26,174 nucleotides of DNA from Anaerolineaceae bacterium (GCA_028714615.1 JAQTMA010000014.1:1-26174); one strand, 5' to 3'; counted from the first letter of the stretch, positions 1 to 8,091 are shown. Made by a program: numbers and translations. The notes: generated by a model not told the origin, from the letters alone.

Positions 1-60
1 GCCCCGCTGGGGCGTCTTGCTTTCACTGGGGCGTCTCCTCGGGCGTCTCCCTGCGGCATA

Positions 61-81
61 ATCAGGAAACCATCTCCTGAT
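61..81. repeat. Short perfect inverted repeat
   Basis: ATCAGGA (61-67) and TCCTGAT (75-81) are perfect inverted arms around a 7-base loop. A second, GC-rich imperfect hairpin follows at about 86-109. Nothing shows a function; they could be the end of a transcript entering from the left edge, but no T-tract follows. Confidence 0.35.
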
Positions 82-120
82 CTACCCCCGGCCTGCTTGG
101 AAGGCGGGGATTACTCAATC

Positions 121-197
121 GTTCTCGCCCAGAGCCGCAGGGACGCAGAGAAAAAATGGTTATAATCCTCTGCACCTCCGCGTCTCAGCGCGAGAAC
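121..197. repeat. Imperfect hairpin of a dispersed CGCAGAG-type repeat
   Basis: The arms at 121-150 and 168-197 are largely complementary: GTTCTCGC pairs with GCGAGAAC at the outer ends and GCAGAG with CTCTGC at the inner ends, leaving a loop of about 17 bases. A related fragment (GTTCTCGCGCAGAGCCGC) occurs again at 17158-17190. This is a mobile-looking intergenic repeat built on the CGCAGAG word. No protein-coding potential is evident. Confidence 0.6.
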
Positions 198-216
198 CTG
201 ATCTGCGCGAGAACCC

Positions 217-555
217 ACCCTTCCTCTCCCAACCAGCTCCCCCTTGTCAAAATAGCACATATATTCTATAATACCCATTCTCGTTCTTTACCAACCGCAT
301 ACGCATGCCACGAAGCGAATCACAACCCCGTTCCCCTACCCCTTACCGCTTCTCCTTTGGGGATTGCCCTGTTGCCTCATTGCCTCATTGCCTCAATCCT
401 CCCTTCGTTTCTTTTCGATTTTTTCCACAATATCGAATCATTTTAAGCTCAAAATCCCCCAATCGTTCCCAATCCCGGCAAAACGAATCCACGAATTCCA
501 CCGTGAACCCTCCGCCCACCCCGACGTGGCAACACCCGTACAAGGCACGGTGAGG
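217..555 (+). repeat. Left copy of a long dispersed inverted repeat
   Basis: Two blocks here match the reverse complement of the 16.96-17.43 kb region. Block 217-306 matches 17333-17433, sharing words such as CCCCCTTGTCAAAA, TATTCTATAATA and TCGTTCTTTACCAAC. Block 397-465 matches 17054-17122, sharing CTTCGTTTCTTTTCG, ATCGAATCATTT and AAGCTCAAAATCCCCC. Similarity fades out toward about 555. Between the blocks the left copy has about 90 bases and the right about 210. The left copy also has three tandem TTGCCTCAT words near 372-395. The short reading frames in this stretch have no family resemblance, so I read the region as non-coding. Confidence 0.75.
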
Positions 556-621
556 TAGGGACGCTGTAAGAGAAGGTTGGGTTGCTCTGGAAAGGTCAGC
601 AGGGTCATGAAGACCAATTCC

Positions 622-878
622 CCCTCGATGGGATCGGAGTGCTTCTTTCGTGTGCCCCAGGCGGGAATCGCACCCGCAGCCTTGTCATCCCTCGATGGGA
701 TCGGAGTGCTTCTTTCGAGTGCCCCAGGCGGGAATCGCACCCGCAGCCTTGTCATCCCTCGATGGGATTGGAGTGCTTCTTTCGTGTGCCCCAGGCGGGA
801 ATCGCACCCGCAGCCTTGTCATCCCTCGATGGGATCGGAGTGCTTCTTTCGTGTGCCCCAGGCGGGAATCGAACCCAC
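622..878 (-). repeat. 67-bp tandem array of tRNA 3'-half-like units
   Basis: The word GCCCCAGGCGGGAATCG begins at 654, 721, 788 and 855, an exact 67-base period. The fourth copy lies inside the functional tRNA-Arg gene. Read on the minus strand, each of the three extra units carries a full T-arm (GCGGG, loop TGCGATT, CCCGC) and the 3' acceptor strand CTGGGGC. Each also carries AAGCACTCC and AAGGCTG, the two sides of the tRNA anticodon arm, separated by about 19 bases that can fold as a small hairpin (ATCCC/GGGAT). The units are nearly identical to one another, differing at one or two bases, but differ more from the tRNA. They lie directly downstream of the tRNA gene. Confidence 0.85.
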
Positions 879-927
879 AACCTCAGCCTTAGGAGTGCTT
901 TGCTCTGTCCATTTGAGCTACTGGGGC
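854..927 (-). tRNA. tRNA-Arg (anticodon CCT)
   Basis: The minus strand folds into a standard 74-nt cloverleaf. The acceptor is GCCCCAG/CTGGGGC with discriminator A, the D-stem is GCTC/GAGC, the anticodon loop is CTCCTAA (anticodon CCT, reading AGG), the variable region is AGGTT, and the T-arm is GTGGG-TTCGATT-CCCGC. CCA is not encoded. One oddity is the anticodon stem AAGCA/GGCTG, which has only three Watson-Crick pairs in the middle and A-G mismatches at both ends. That may mean a weakened or partly rearranged gene. It is preceded by a strong promoter and followed by a tandem array of its own 3' half. Confidence 0.85.
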
Positions 928-938
928 GCGCGTTGCAA

Positions 939-967
939 ATTATAGCATAGCCATTTTTGCCAGACAA
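939..967 (-). promoter_or_regulatory. Sigma-70-type promoter of the tRNA-Arg gene
   Basis: On the minus strand, TTGTCT (962-967) and TATAAT (939-944) are separated by exactly 17 bases, with an extended -10 TG one base upstream of the -10. The tRNA 5' end at 927 lies 11 bases downstream of the -10, consistent with initiation a few bases before the mature end. Confidence 0.75.
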
Positions 968-979
968 GCCAGCGCACCG

Positions 980-1627
980 TTAAGTGTCACCGAACCTCAC
1001 TAACTTCCCAATCCCCGTGATATTACGCGTGATCCTCGGCGCCCCGAAATACTCCACCGTGCCCATCCCGCTGATCGATACTTCTAGTGTGTCCACGGCG
1101 CGCACGGTTACCTTTGCCGTCCCACTGACTCTCACTCTGGCCGACTGGCATATCAATCCCCATGCCTGTACTGTGGCCGAACCGCTCACGGTGATCTCTT
1201 CTTGCATTGCCTTCCCGGTCAGTTCCACCTGAGCCGTACCAGAAATTGCCACCACCACCTTCTCCGCCTGGAGATCGTCCACTTGTATCGTCCCCGAACC
1301 ACCCACTCCAAGTCGTAACGTGGACGAAGTGATGTGGTCCGATTCTAGCGTCCCGGCTCCGGTAATGTCGATCCCCAGAATTTCCTTCACGCTCAGGTGA
1401 TAGACGATCGGGCGGCGCGACGTATCCAGGACGAGCGGGTTGCGATATTCGATCACCAATCGGTGGTTGTGTACATCCGTTGTCACGTAGGGAAGCACAC
1501 TTTCCTCTGCTTCGACGATCAGCTCTTCCTCTTCGCTCTGCTTGACGATCAGATCGCCGAATCCTTTCAAGATGACTTCATTGAAGTCGTTTACAGGCCT
1601 TGGCTCCAGGATTACAACACCTGTCAT
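980..1627 (-). CDS. DUF2807-type beta-helix protein
   Basis: This 215-residue protein resembles the putative auto-transporter adhesin head GIN domain family (DUF2807). An N-terminal strand-rich part (about 1-85) is followed by repeated short motifs of the form G-[SIT]-G-[TA] (GAGTLES, GGSGTIQV, ISGTAQVEL, VSGSATVQ, VSGTAKVTV, ISGMGTVEYFG, ITGIGKLVRFG), as expected of a parallel beta-helix. No signal peptide or membrane segment is visible, whereas many relatives are exported, so its location is unclear. The start is supported by GGAGAGAG six bases upstream. It lies 29 bases after the aldo/keto reductase on the same strand and is probably co-transcribed. Its molecular role is unknown. Confidence 0.8.
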   Translation of the reverse strand: MTGVVILEPRPVNDFNEVILKGFGDLIVKQSEEEELIVEAEESVLPYVTTDVHNHRLVIEYRNPLVLDTSRRPIVYHLSVKEILGIDITGAGTLESDHITSSTLRLGVGGSGTIQVDDLQAEKVVVAISGTAQVELTGKAMQEEITVSGSATVQAWGLICQSARVRVSGTAKVTVRAVDTLEVSISGMGTVEYFGAPRITRNITGIGKLVRFGDT

Positions 1628-1656
1628 ATCTCTCTCCGATCTGCGTGCAACCGTTG

Positions 1657-2637
1657 CTACCAGCGCGGATGGACCTGCGCCCGAATGTAATGGTTGTAAA
1701 TTTCACTGGCCTTCCTCAGGGTTTCGGCCGGTAGCGCCGGCATATCTCCAGCCCGAACATTATCCTCCACCTGGCTCACCTTGCGCGCCCCGGGAATGGC
1801 GCACGTCACTGCTTCGAACATCAGTATCCAGCGCAGTGCGAGCTGGGCAAGGTTCCATCCTGGTGGGACCAGATCGCGTAATTCTTCCACGACCTGCAGA
1901 CCGGTTTCAAAATCGACCCCTGAGAAAGTCTCGCCCATATCGAATGCCTCCCCGTGCCGATTGTAATTGCGGTGATCATCCGGAGGGAACTGCGATTCAC
2001 GGCTCATTTTTCCAGCCAATAATCCTGAAGCCAAGGGGACGCGCGCCAGGATGCCCACCTTGCGCATATACGCCTTGGGAAAGAACTCCTCTGCAGGCCG
2101 CATGCGGAACAAGTTGAAAATAATCTGCACACTCTGCACGTTGGGATACTCCAAAGCCTGCAACGCTTCCTCGACCCGCTCCACGCTTACCCCGTAGTAA
2201 CGCAGCTTGCCTTGCTGAACAAGATCATCCAGCACTCCAAAAACTTCAGGGGTGAAGTACACCTCGGTAGGAGGGCAATGCAGTTGTAGCAGGTCGATTG
2301 CCTCTCCATCAAGATTCTTCAAGCTGCGCTCAACGAAAGCCGTCAGATTGGTGCGGTTATATCCCGCAGCAGTGTGCGGATCTAAGCGCCGTCCAGCTTT
2401 GGTTGCAATCAAAATCTCGGGGAACTGCTTGCGTAACTGAGCCAGCAACCGCTCGCTGCGCCCATCCCCATATACATCTGCTGTATCAAAGAAGTTAACT
2501 CCCAATTCAACAGCCCGCTGCAAAGCCGCCAGCGACTCGCGGTCATCGGTATCACCCCAGCCTCCCCCGATTGCCCAGGTACCAAAGCTGATCTCCGAGA
2601 CCTTCCATCCAGTTCGTCCTAACAAGCGATAATACAT
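1657..2637 (-). CDS. Aldo/keto reductase
   Basis: This 326-residue protein is a cytosolic NAD(P)H-dependent oxidoreductase with the (alpha/beta)8 aldo/keto reductase fold. The catalytic tetrad is visible: Asp51 and Tyr56 in FFDTADVYGDG, Lys80 in LIATKAGRR, and His120 in LLQLHCPP. The C-terminal cofactor-binding segment reads AIPGARKVSQVEDNV. It starts MYYRLLGRTGWKVSEISFGTW, close to the typical family opening, and the ATG is preceded by GGGAGGTG. Length is normal. The substrate cannot be told from sequence. It heads a two-gene unit with the DUF2807 gene and is divergent from the Nudix gene. Confidence 0.92.
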   Translation of the reverse strand: MYYRLLGRTGWKVSEISFGTWAIGGGWGDTDDRESLAALQRAVELGVNFFDTADVYGDGRSERLLAQLRKQFPEILIATKAGRRLDPHTAAGYNRTNLTAFVERSLKNLDGEAIDLLQLHCPPTEVYFTPEVFGVLDDLVQQGKLRYYGVSVERVEEALQALEYPNVQSVQIIFNLFRMRPAEEFFPKAYMRKVGILARVPLASGLLAGKMSRESQFPPDDHRNYNRHGEAFDMGETFSGVDFETGLQVVEELRDLVPPGWNLAQLALRWILMFEAVTCAIPGARKVSQVEDNVRAGDMPALPAETLRKASEIYNHYIRAQVHPRW

Positions 2638-2663
2638 TGGTGAACACCTCCCAGTTCCTTGCG

Positions 2664-2669
2664 ATTATA
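2664..2669 (-). promoter_or_regulatory. Candidate -10 element for the aldo/keto reductase
   Basis: A perfect TATAAT on the minus strand lies 27 bases upstream of the ATG at 2637. The hexamer 17 bases further upstream (TAATAC) is a poor -35, so only the -10 is convincing. Confidence 0.35.
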
Positions 2670-2751
2670 GTCGAAAACCGGTCCGTGTATTATTCCGAAG
2701 TCAGGGAAAATCCTTGATATACTTTCTTGAACACATCATTCGAGGTAGCTC

Positions 2752-3309
2752 ATGCATCCTGCCCCCTGGAAAGTGCTCTCATCTCATTATATAGCTCAAA
2801 ACTACTGGATCTCGATCCGCGCAGACCGTTGTGAGACGCCTGGCGGCTACCTGGTCGATCCATATTTTGTCCTTGAATACCGACCTTGGGTCAATGTGGT
2901 AGCACTTACCCCCGAGCTGCAAGTCGTTATGGTACGGCAATACCGCCACGCGATAGGGACAACCGTCCTGGAATTGCCCGGCGGGATGCTCGATCCGCAG
3001 GATTCCTCCCCGTTGGATGCTATGCGCAGGGAATTGCTCGAAGAGACCGGGTACGCCGCTGAATCCTGGTTGGAAACCGGGATTGTATCCCCTAACCCGG
3101 CCAGTCACACAAACCCGGCTTATTCTTTCCTAGCGACAGGCGCCTTCCCTGCCGTCCAACCTCACCCGGATGACACCGAAGAAATTGAGGTTGTTCTGCT
3201 ACCCCTGGAAGAGGTCATCCACAAAGCCCTCGCGAGTGAGCTCGTGCAGAGTCTACATATAACCGCATTGTTCTTCGCCTTGGACAGACTGGGTCGCCTC
3301 TCTACCTGA
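2752..3309 (+). CDS. Nudix hydrolase, ADP-ribose pyrophosphatase-like
   Basis: This 185-residue Nudix protein probably cleaves a nucleoside diphosphate-linked compound such as ADP-ribose. The N-terminal beta region (YRPWVNVVALTPELQVVMVR) and an ELPGG motif precede the Nudix helix RRELLEETG (92-100), which supplies the metal-binding glutamates. The Nudix box departs from the consensus: the first Glu position holds Asp84 and there is one extra residue before REL. ADP-ribose pyrophosphatase-like members also carry a conserved P after the box (IVSPNPASHTN here). The start is supported by CGAGGTAGCTC before ATG. It is a lone gene, convergent with sdhB. Confidence 0.85.
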   Translation: MHPAPWKVLSSHYIAQNYWISIRADRCETPGGYLVDPYFVLEYRPWVNVVALTPELQVVMVRQYRHAIGTTVLELPGGMLDPQDSSPLDAMRRELLEETGYAAESWLETGIVSPNPASHTNPAYSFLATGAFPAVQPHPDDTEEIEVVLLPLEEVIHKALASELVQSLHITALFFALDRLGRLST

Positions 3310-3381
3310 ATGAACCCGAATATACACTTTGACAAGAGTTTAGAATCTCGCCCAATTAATATGACATCCGCGCCAGACGGT

Positions 3382-4131
3382 TTAGGAAGATGACGCCTTT
3401 TCCTCGTCGATCACTTCCACTACATCCAGATCACCCGTCGTGATGGCTTGTTTCACCTCCGAGATGGCTTTCGTGACTTTAATGTCTCGAGGACAAGCCT
3501 CAGTACAGTTAAATATTGTTCGGCAGCGCCACACGCCATCCGGCTGCGCCAGAACCTTCAAGCGTTCGGCTGCTGCTGTATCCCGGCTGTCGAAAATGAA
3601 GCGGTGCGCATTGACGATGGCTGCTGGGCCAACGTACTTTCCGTTTGACCAGAAGGAAGGGCAAGCGGTGGTGCATGCGGCGCAAAGGATACATTTGGTC
3701 GTATCGTCGATCTTCGCCCGGTCTGCGGGCGATTGCAAACGTTCTTTCCCGTCAGCGGGGATGGGTAAATCGCTGATGAAATATGGGACCACTGCTTTGT
3801 AATGGTTGAAGAAAGGCCCCATATCCACGATCAGGTCGCGCATTACCTTCAATCCCAACAATGGCTCAATCGTGATGACATCCGAATCCAGATCCTGAAT
3901 CAGGACCTTGCAGGCCAACCGGTTGCGCCCGTTGATGCGCATGGCATCCGAGCCGCACACCCCATGCCCACACGATCGGCGGAACGAGAGGGTGCCATCG
4001 GTAAACCCCTTGATGCGTTCGAGTACGTCCAATACGCGGTCGTCCGGATCCACCACCAGTGTATGGCTGTCATAATGCGGCTTTTGTTCAATAACCGGGT
4101 TGAAACGGTAGAGTTTGACGGTGATTTGCAT
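3382..4131 (-). CDS. sdhB: Succinate dehydrogenase iron-sulfur subunit
   Basis: This 249-residue protein passes electrons from the flavoprotein to quinone through three clusters. The [2Fe-2S] ligands are Cys54, Cys59, Asp62 and Cys74 (RRSCGHGVCGSDAM then RLAC); Asp at the third position also occurs in E. coli SdhB. The [4Fe-4S] motif is CILCAACTTACP (Cys147, 150, 153, 157). The Cys-rich motif C203-C209-C213 (CRTIFNCTEACP) supplies the [3Fe-4S] ligands plus the last cysteine. Length is normal. It is the last gene of sdhCDAB, starting 15 bases after sdhA ends. Confidence 0.96.
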   Translation of the reverse strand: MQITVKLYRFNPVIEQKPHYDSHTLVVDPDDRVLDVLERIKGFTDGTLSFRRSCGHGVCGSDAMRINGRNRLACKVLIQDLDSDVITIEPLLGLKVMRDLIVDMGPFFNHYKAVVPYFISDLPIPADGKERLQSPADRAKIDDTTKCILCAACTTACPSFWSNGKYVGPAAIVNAHRFIFDSRDTAAAERLKVLAQPDGVWRCRTIFNCTEACPRDIKVTKAISEVKQAITTGDLDVVEVIDEEKASSS

Positions 4132-4146
4132 GTCAGCAGGCCTCCC

Positions 4147-5940
4147 CTAATAGACGCGTTCCTTGGGTTGGTATTTCGTGATTGCCACTGGTTTGTATCC
4201 CAATGTCACCTGGCCTTCTTTGAACCAGGCCAGGGTGTGCTTGAGCCAGTTGACGTCATCACGTTTGGGGTAGTCTTCTCGAGCATGCGCCCCACGACTC
4301 TCAGTCCGCGCCAGGGCTGAGACAGCGGTGACCAGCGCCAGGTCCAACATGTTGCCGGTCTCCCAGGTGTTCGCCAGTTCGGTATTGAATGGCTTGCTCG
4401 TGTCTGTTACGCGCACATGGCAGAAACGCGCCCGCAGCTCCTGGAGCTTATCGATGGCCTGCTGGATGCCTGCTTGCGTGCGGAAAACGCCGACGTCGTC
4501 GAACATCACCTTGCGCATCTCATCGGCAAGTTGCGCTGCTTTTTCAGTCCCATCGCCGTTGCGTAATGCACCCAGTTGCCTTTGGGTAAAATCCTCCGCA
4601 TCTGCGGATATCGGCGGGAATTCAGCACTCTGGGCATACTCCGCTGCATTGATGCCGGCATGCTTACCGAAAGTAATCAAATCGACCAGCGAATTTGTGC
4701 CCAGGCGGTTGGCGCCATGCACCGAAACACAGGCGCACTCGCCCGCCGCGTACAACCCCGGGAAGACGGTATGCTGGTCATCGATCACCACTCGGCCATA
4801 AATATCCGTGGGAATGCCACCCATCGCGTAATGCGCAGTGGGTTGGATCGGCATTGGCTCTTTGGCCGGATCCACATTCAAGTAGGTGCGGCAGAAATCG
4901 GCAATATCCGGGATCTTGGAAAGGATCTCGTGCTCCGTCACCCGATAGGGTGAACCATCCGGGCGGGTGCGTTGATCCAACTCGGCGTAATGGTTGATCG
5001 TATCCGGTCGAGCATCCAGGAACACGTAATTTTTACCTTTGATGCCGTTCCCTGCCTTAATCTCCAGGTAAATCGCTCGGCTGACGACATCCCGGGAAGC
5101 CAGGTCTTTGACGTGGGGGGCATAACGCTCCATGAAGCGCTCTCCCTTATCGTTGATCAACACACCGCCTTCCCCGCGCACCGCTTCGGTGATTAAAATA
5201 CCCAACTTGAGGATCCCGGTCGGATGGAATTGGAAGAATTCCATATCTTCCATGGGAATGCCCCGTCGCATCAGCACCGCCGGACCGTCACCGGTGAATG
5301 AGTAAGCATTCGAAGTGATTTCCCAAATTCGCCCCCAGCCACCCGTCGCGAAAACCACTGCCTTGGCGTGGAAAACGTGCACTTCACCGGTAGCGAGCTC
5401 GATTGCAACCACCCCTGCCGTTACCCCATTCACCAGCAGGACATCGATCACGTTGTATTCATCGTAAAAGGTGATGTTATTCTTGATGCATTGCTGATAA
5501 AGGGTCTGCAGGATCATATGGCCGGTGCGGTCGGCAGCGTAGCAAGCCCGCCGTACCGGTTTCCCGGTAACATTATTGGTATGGCCGCCAAATGGCCGCT
5601 GGGCGATGCGCCCATCCGGCGTCCGTGAGAAGGGCAGCCCCAGGTGTTCGAGATCGTATACCGATTGAACCGCCTCGTTGCACATGAATTCAATCGCATC
5701 CTGGTCGCCCAAGAAGTCGCTGCCTTTCACGGTATCATAGGTATGCCACTCGGGATGGTCTTCTTCCAGGTTGCCTAAAGCCGCGCCGATACCTCCTTGG
5801 GCTGCCCCGGTGTGCGAGCGGGTAGGATACAGTTTGCTCAGCACGGCCGTTTTCGCGCCACGCGAGGCATACAGTGCGGCCATCAAGCCAGCCCCACCCC
5901 CGCCCACGATGATCACTTCAAATTGGTGCATATTCGTCAT
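4147..5940 (-). CDS. sdhA: Succinate dehydrogenase flavoprotein subunit
   Basis: This 597-residue subunit oxidises succinate to fumarate using covalently bound FAD. The dinucleotide-binding glycines are at GGGGAG (13-18), and the flavinylation histidine is His43 in [10 protein letters not shown]. Active-site segments FQFHPTGI and [10 protein letters not shown] are present, as are [13 protein letters not shown] and the C-terminal REDYPKRDD with a nearby [10 protein letters not shown] longer reading frame opens at 6015, but ATG 5940 has AGGGAGG at the right distance, matches the family N-terminus ([12 protein letters not shown]) and avoids overlap with sdhD. Eleven bases separate it from sdhD. 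Confidence 0.96.
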   Translation of the reverse strand: MTNMHQFEVIIVGGGGAGLMAALYASRGAKTAVLSKLYPTRSHTGAAQGGIGAALGNLEEDHPEWHTYDTVKGSDFLGDQDAIEFMCNEAVQSVYDLEHLGLPFSRTPDGRIAQRPFGGHTNNVTGKPVRRACYAADRTGHMILQTLYQQCIKNNITFYDEYNVIDVLLVNGVTAGVVAIELATGEVHVFHAKAVVFATGGWGRIWEITSNAYSFTGDGPAVLMRRGIPMEDMEFFQFHPTGILKLGILITEAVRGEGGVLINDKGERFMERYAPHVKDLASRDVVSRAIYLEIKAGNGIKGKNYVFLDARPDTINHYAELDQRTRPDGSPYRVTEHEILSKIPDIADFCRTYLNVDPAKEPMPIQPTAHYAMGGIPTDIYGRVVIDDQHTVFPGLYAAGECACVSVHGANRLGTNSLVDLITFGKHAGINAAEYAQSAEFPPISADAEDFTQRQLGALRNGDGTEKAAQLADEMRKVMFDDVGVFRTQAGIQQAIDKLQELRARFCHVRVTDTSKPFNTELANTWETGNMLDLALVTAVSALARTESRGAHAREDYPKRDDVNWLKHTLAWFKEGQVTLGYKPVAITKYQPKERVY

Positions 5941-5951
5941 GGTTGCCTCCC

Positions 5952-6350
5952 TTAGCCTGGCTTGCGTACGCCGCCGATGATGGCCACTGCACCGATCAAG
6001 GTGATGATCGCCCAAACCGCCAGCAGCGCCCAGCTAATCATCAGTCTGGCGCGGTCACTCTTTACGTAATCCATCAACACCTGCCGGAAACCGTTCATCC
6101 CATGAGCGAAGGCAAAGCCCAACAGGAGGACGTCATAAATACGCCAGCCAACGCTCGCCCAGCGCAAGGCAACGTAATCCAGGTTGATTCTGTGGACACC
6201 TACCAGAACATCTTGCAGAATAATATGACCCCAAGCCAGGGGGATCAGCAAGAGAGCGCTGTAGCGCATCCATTTCCAGGCAATCGATTCGTAGGTTTGC
6301 GGGACGTGTACTCGCCGTACTTCGGATTTACTTCGGGCGGCTGTCTCCAT
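5952..6350 (-). CDS. sdhD: Succinate dehydrogenase membrane anchor subunit
   Basis: This 132-residue protein has three hydrophobic segments (about 29-50, 68-88 and 104-127), typical of the small cytochrome b anchor that docks SdhAB to the membrane and forms the quinone site. Candidate haem ligands are His42 (AWGHIILQ) and His83 in [15 protein letters not shown], a motif widely conserved in SdhD. The ATG has AAGGAG eight bases upstream. It lies 11 bases after sdhC in the same operon. Confidence 0.88.
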   Translation of the reverse strand: METAARSKSEVRRVHVPQTYESIAWKWMRYSALLLIPLAWGHIILQDVLVGVHRINLDYVALRWASVGWRIYDVLLLGFAFAHGMNGFRQVLMDYVKSDRARLMISWALLAVWAIITLIGAVAIIGGVRKPG

Positions 6351-6361
6351 GATAAGGCTCC

Positions 6362-6781
6362 TTATCCTCCGAACAGGCCAAAGTTGTTGATCAGCAGGTT
6401 ACGCGCCATGATAACCGCCGCCGGCGTCCAGATTATCAGGACGATGATCAGAGTCCAGATGGCCGAGCGCCTCTCGGATGGGATCACCCAGTTCTTCGGG
6501 GCGATCGTATCGTAGAACGCGATGCGCAGGCCGTTCACCCCGTGATAAAACACACAGAAGATCAAAGCCAGCTCTCCCACCCCAAACAGCGTTGTCCTGT
6601 AGAGCCCAATTGCTTCTGAATACAAACTTGGGAAGAAATACACCGTGGCAGTATCAAGGATGTGGATCGCGAGGAATAATAACGTCCCTAAACCGGTGAT
6701 GCGATGCAGCAAGAAGCTATACTGTCCTTCCCGCCCGCGGTATCGGGTATATCCAGTCAGAGTCGTTTTAAGTGCAGACAC
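6362..6781 (-). CDS. sdhC: Succinate dehydrogenase cytochrome b556 subunit
   Basis: This 139-residue anchor has three membrane segments (about 29-50, 65-88 and 107-126). It carries the family motif SFLLHRITG (His26) and HGVNGLRI (His80), with another histidine at position 40. The start is GTG at 6781: it has AAAGGAGGT five bases upstream and yields SALKTTLTGYTRYRG. ATG codons in the same frame further upstream would add an unlikely non-family leader, and the ATG just before the GTG is out of frame and hits a stop after five codons. It is the first gene of sdhCDAB. Its regulatory region is shared with the divergent gene at 6955. Confidence 0.9.
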   Translation of the reverse strand: MSALKTTLTGYTRYRGREGQYSFLLHRITGLGTLLFLAIHILDTATVYFFPSLYSEAIGLYRTTLFGVGELALIFCVFYHGVNGLRIAFYDTIAPKNWVIPSERRSAIWTLIIVLIIWTPAAVIMARNLLINNFGLFGG

Positions 6782-6895
6782 GCATACCTCCTTTGGATAA
6801 ATGATCTTGGAAAATTGTATCATCAGAACATATTTGGTGCTACAAAATGTGTCATTATTCTCCAAGATGTCGAAAATCCAACCAGGCGTGATAAC

Positions 6896-6925
6896 TTGGC
6901 ATTCCCCTGCTTTGCATGATAAGAT
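6896..6925 (+). promoter_or_regulatory. Candidate promoter for the zinc-ribbon membrane protein gene
   Basis: TTGGCA (6896-6901) and TAAGAT (6920-6925) are 18 bases apart, with an extended TGA directly before the -10. The start codon at 6955 follows an AAGGAGAT site. It lies in the 173-bp divergent region shared with sdhC. Confidence 0.45.
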
Positions 6926-6954
6926 TGCCCTCAATAAAAAAAAGGAGATAAAAC

Positions 6955-7890
6955 ATGGCCAGATGGGTGGCAGTATTTATCCTTGGGGTGAGTGTGCTTG
7001 GGTATATCGTTCTGCCTATATCGGTACAAGTACAAGCGGTCGCACCCGTCAGCCTGGATAAAATCGAGGTCAATTTGTGGCCCGAGTATGACCGGGCTGA
7101 AATGCTGGTCATCGACCACATCTTCATTGCGGCAGATGTCAGTCTTCCGACCTCATTGACTCTGCGCATCCCGGTCGCGGCAGGCGATCCCTTCAACCTG
7201 GCCTTCCGCAATACTGACGGCCAGCTCTACAACCTGATATACACCCGCCAGACCTCCGGCGAATGGAGCGAGGTAACCTTTAGCACTCCTACCAGTGAGA
7301 TCCAACTGGAGTATTACGACCCCGGCCTGACCAAGGATGGCGCTGATCGCTCCTACACCTATACGTGGCCGGGCAGTTATGCCATTAAAACCATCCAGGT
7401 GCAAGTGCAACAGCCAACAGGCGCGACGGATATTAAACTCAACCCAGAAGCCGGTAGCCCGATCCCCGGGGCGGGGGGAATGGCTTATTTCACCTCAAGT
7501 CTTTCTGCCGTCAAAGCCGGACAATCCTTCACCTACCAGGTGAGCTATCGGAAGGCGAATGACCAGCTCAGTGTCCAAAACGGAAAGGTCGTCCCATCAG
7601 TGCCCATCACGACCAATACCCCGGGGCGCGCGACCCTGAACAGCATCTGGTGGTGGCTGTTGGGTGGGATTGCCTTGCTGATGATTGCCGGCGGAATTGG
7701 ATGGTACTGGCGATCGACCCGCAAGGCCTCCACTGAACCTATCCGTCGGCGACATATCTCGTCGCGTGAACGCATCTCAGAGCCGTCCGGTGGCGATTCG
7801 GTTTACTGCTATCACTGCGGTAAACGCGCTTCATCCGGGGATGTCTTCTGCCGCTCGTGTGGCTCACGGTTACGCCGCGAGGAAATATGA
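6955..7890 (+). CDS. Exported beta-rich membrane protein with C-terminal zinc ribbon
   Basis: I do not recognise a named family. The 311-residue protein has an N-terminal signal or anchor segment (about 5-28), a strand-rich extracytoplasmic region (33-225), a membrane helix (231-252), a basic linker and a cytoplasmic zinc ribbon with cysteines 285, 288, 299 and 302 (CYHCGK...FCRSCG). The ectodomain and following helix resemble, by eye, residues 370-600 of the dihaem cytochrome encoded at 12528. A second gene in the block (11936) ends in a very similar zinc ribbon. AAGGAGAT precedes the start. Position just ahead of ccmE suggests a link with cytochrome c assembly, which is an inference. Confidence 0.75.
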   Translation: MARWVAVFILGVSVLGYIVLPISVQVQAVAPVSLDKIEVNLWPEYDRAEMLVIDHIFIAADVSLPTSLTLRIPVAAGDPFNLAFRNTDGQLYNLIYTRQTSGEWSEVTFSTPTSEIQLEYYDPGLTKDGADRSYTYTWPGSYAIKTIQVQVQQPTGATDIKLNPEAGSPIPGAGGMAYFTSSLSAVKAGQSFTYQVSYRKANDQLSVQNGKVVPSVPITTNTPGRATLNSIWWWLLGGIALLMIAGGIGWYWRSTRKASTEPIRRRHISSRERISEPSGGDSVYCYHCGKRASSGDVFCRSCGSRLRREEI

Positions 7891-7914
7891 TCAAAGCGAG
7901 CGTCCCGGTGCCCA

Positions 7915-7935
7915 GAAGATGACTCTATCATCTTC
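7915..7935. repeat. Perfect hairpin downstream of the zinc-ribbon gene
   Basis: GAAGATGA (7915-7922) and TCATCTTC (7928-7935) form an 8-bp perfect stem with a 5-base loop, 25 bases after the stop codon. It is not GC-rich and has no T-run, so it is a weak terminator candidate at best; it may mark a transcript end or an RNA-stability element. Confidence 0.35.
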
Positions 7936-7959
7936 GCTTATGGCATTTCTTACCCGCTA

Positions 7960-7988
7960 TTGTCCAAGGTCTCATGTTAATTTAATCT
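7960..7988 (+). promoter_or_regulatory. Candidate promoter of the ccm operon
   Basis: TTGTCC (7960-7965) and TAATCT (7983-7988) are exactly 17 bases apart in an otherwise AT-richer gap of about 200 bp before ccmE. This would give ccmE its own start of transcription. Confidence 0.4.
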
Positions 7989-8091
7989 AATACGGTAAAA
8001 ATGAGGTTAAAATGAACCCTCGGCTGCCCAGATCCAATCCGGATGATCGCTGCTCCAGCCGCACGTGGTAACCCTTGGAGGTTTTGTGCAC

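Noticed and set aside
1..155. Open frame entering from the left edge
   Set aside because: The translation is short, low in recognisable protein character and runs through hairpin-forming repeats.
622..878. Possible CRISPR array
   Set aside because: The whole 67-bp unit is repeated, with no variable spacers, and it is derived from the adjacent tRNA.
577..950. Overlapping plus-strand reading frames with repeated peptides such as PQAGIAPAALSS
   Set aside because: They are translations of the tRNA-derived 67-bp tandem array; peptides of this kind (RRESNPQP) are well-known artefacts of tRNA genes read as protein.
5941..6015. Upstream extension of sdhA to an ATG at 6015
   Set aside because: It would overlap the end of sdhD and add a leader unlike the family; ATG 5940 has a strong ribosome binding site.
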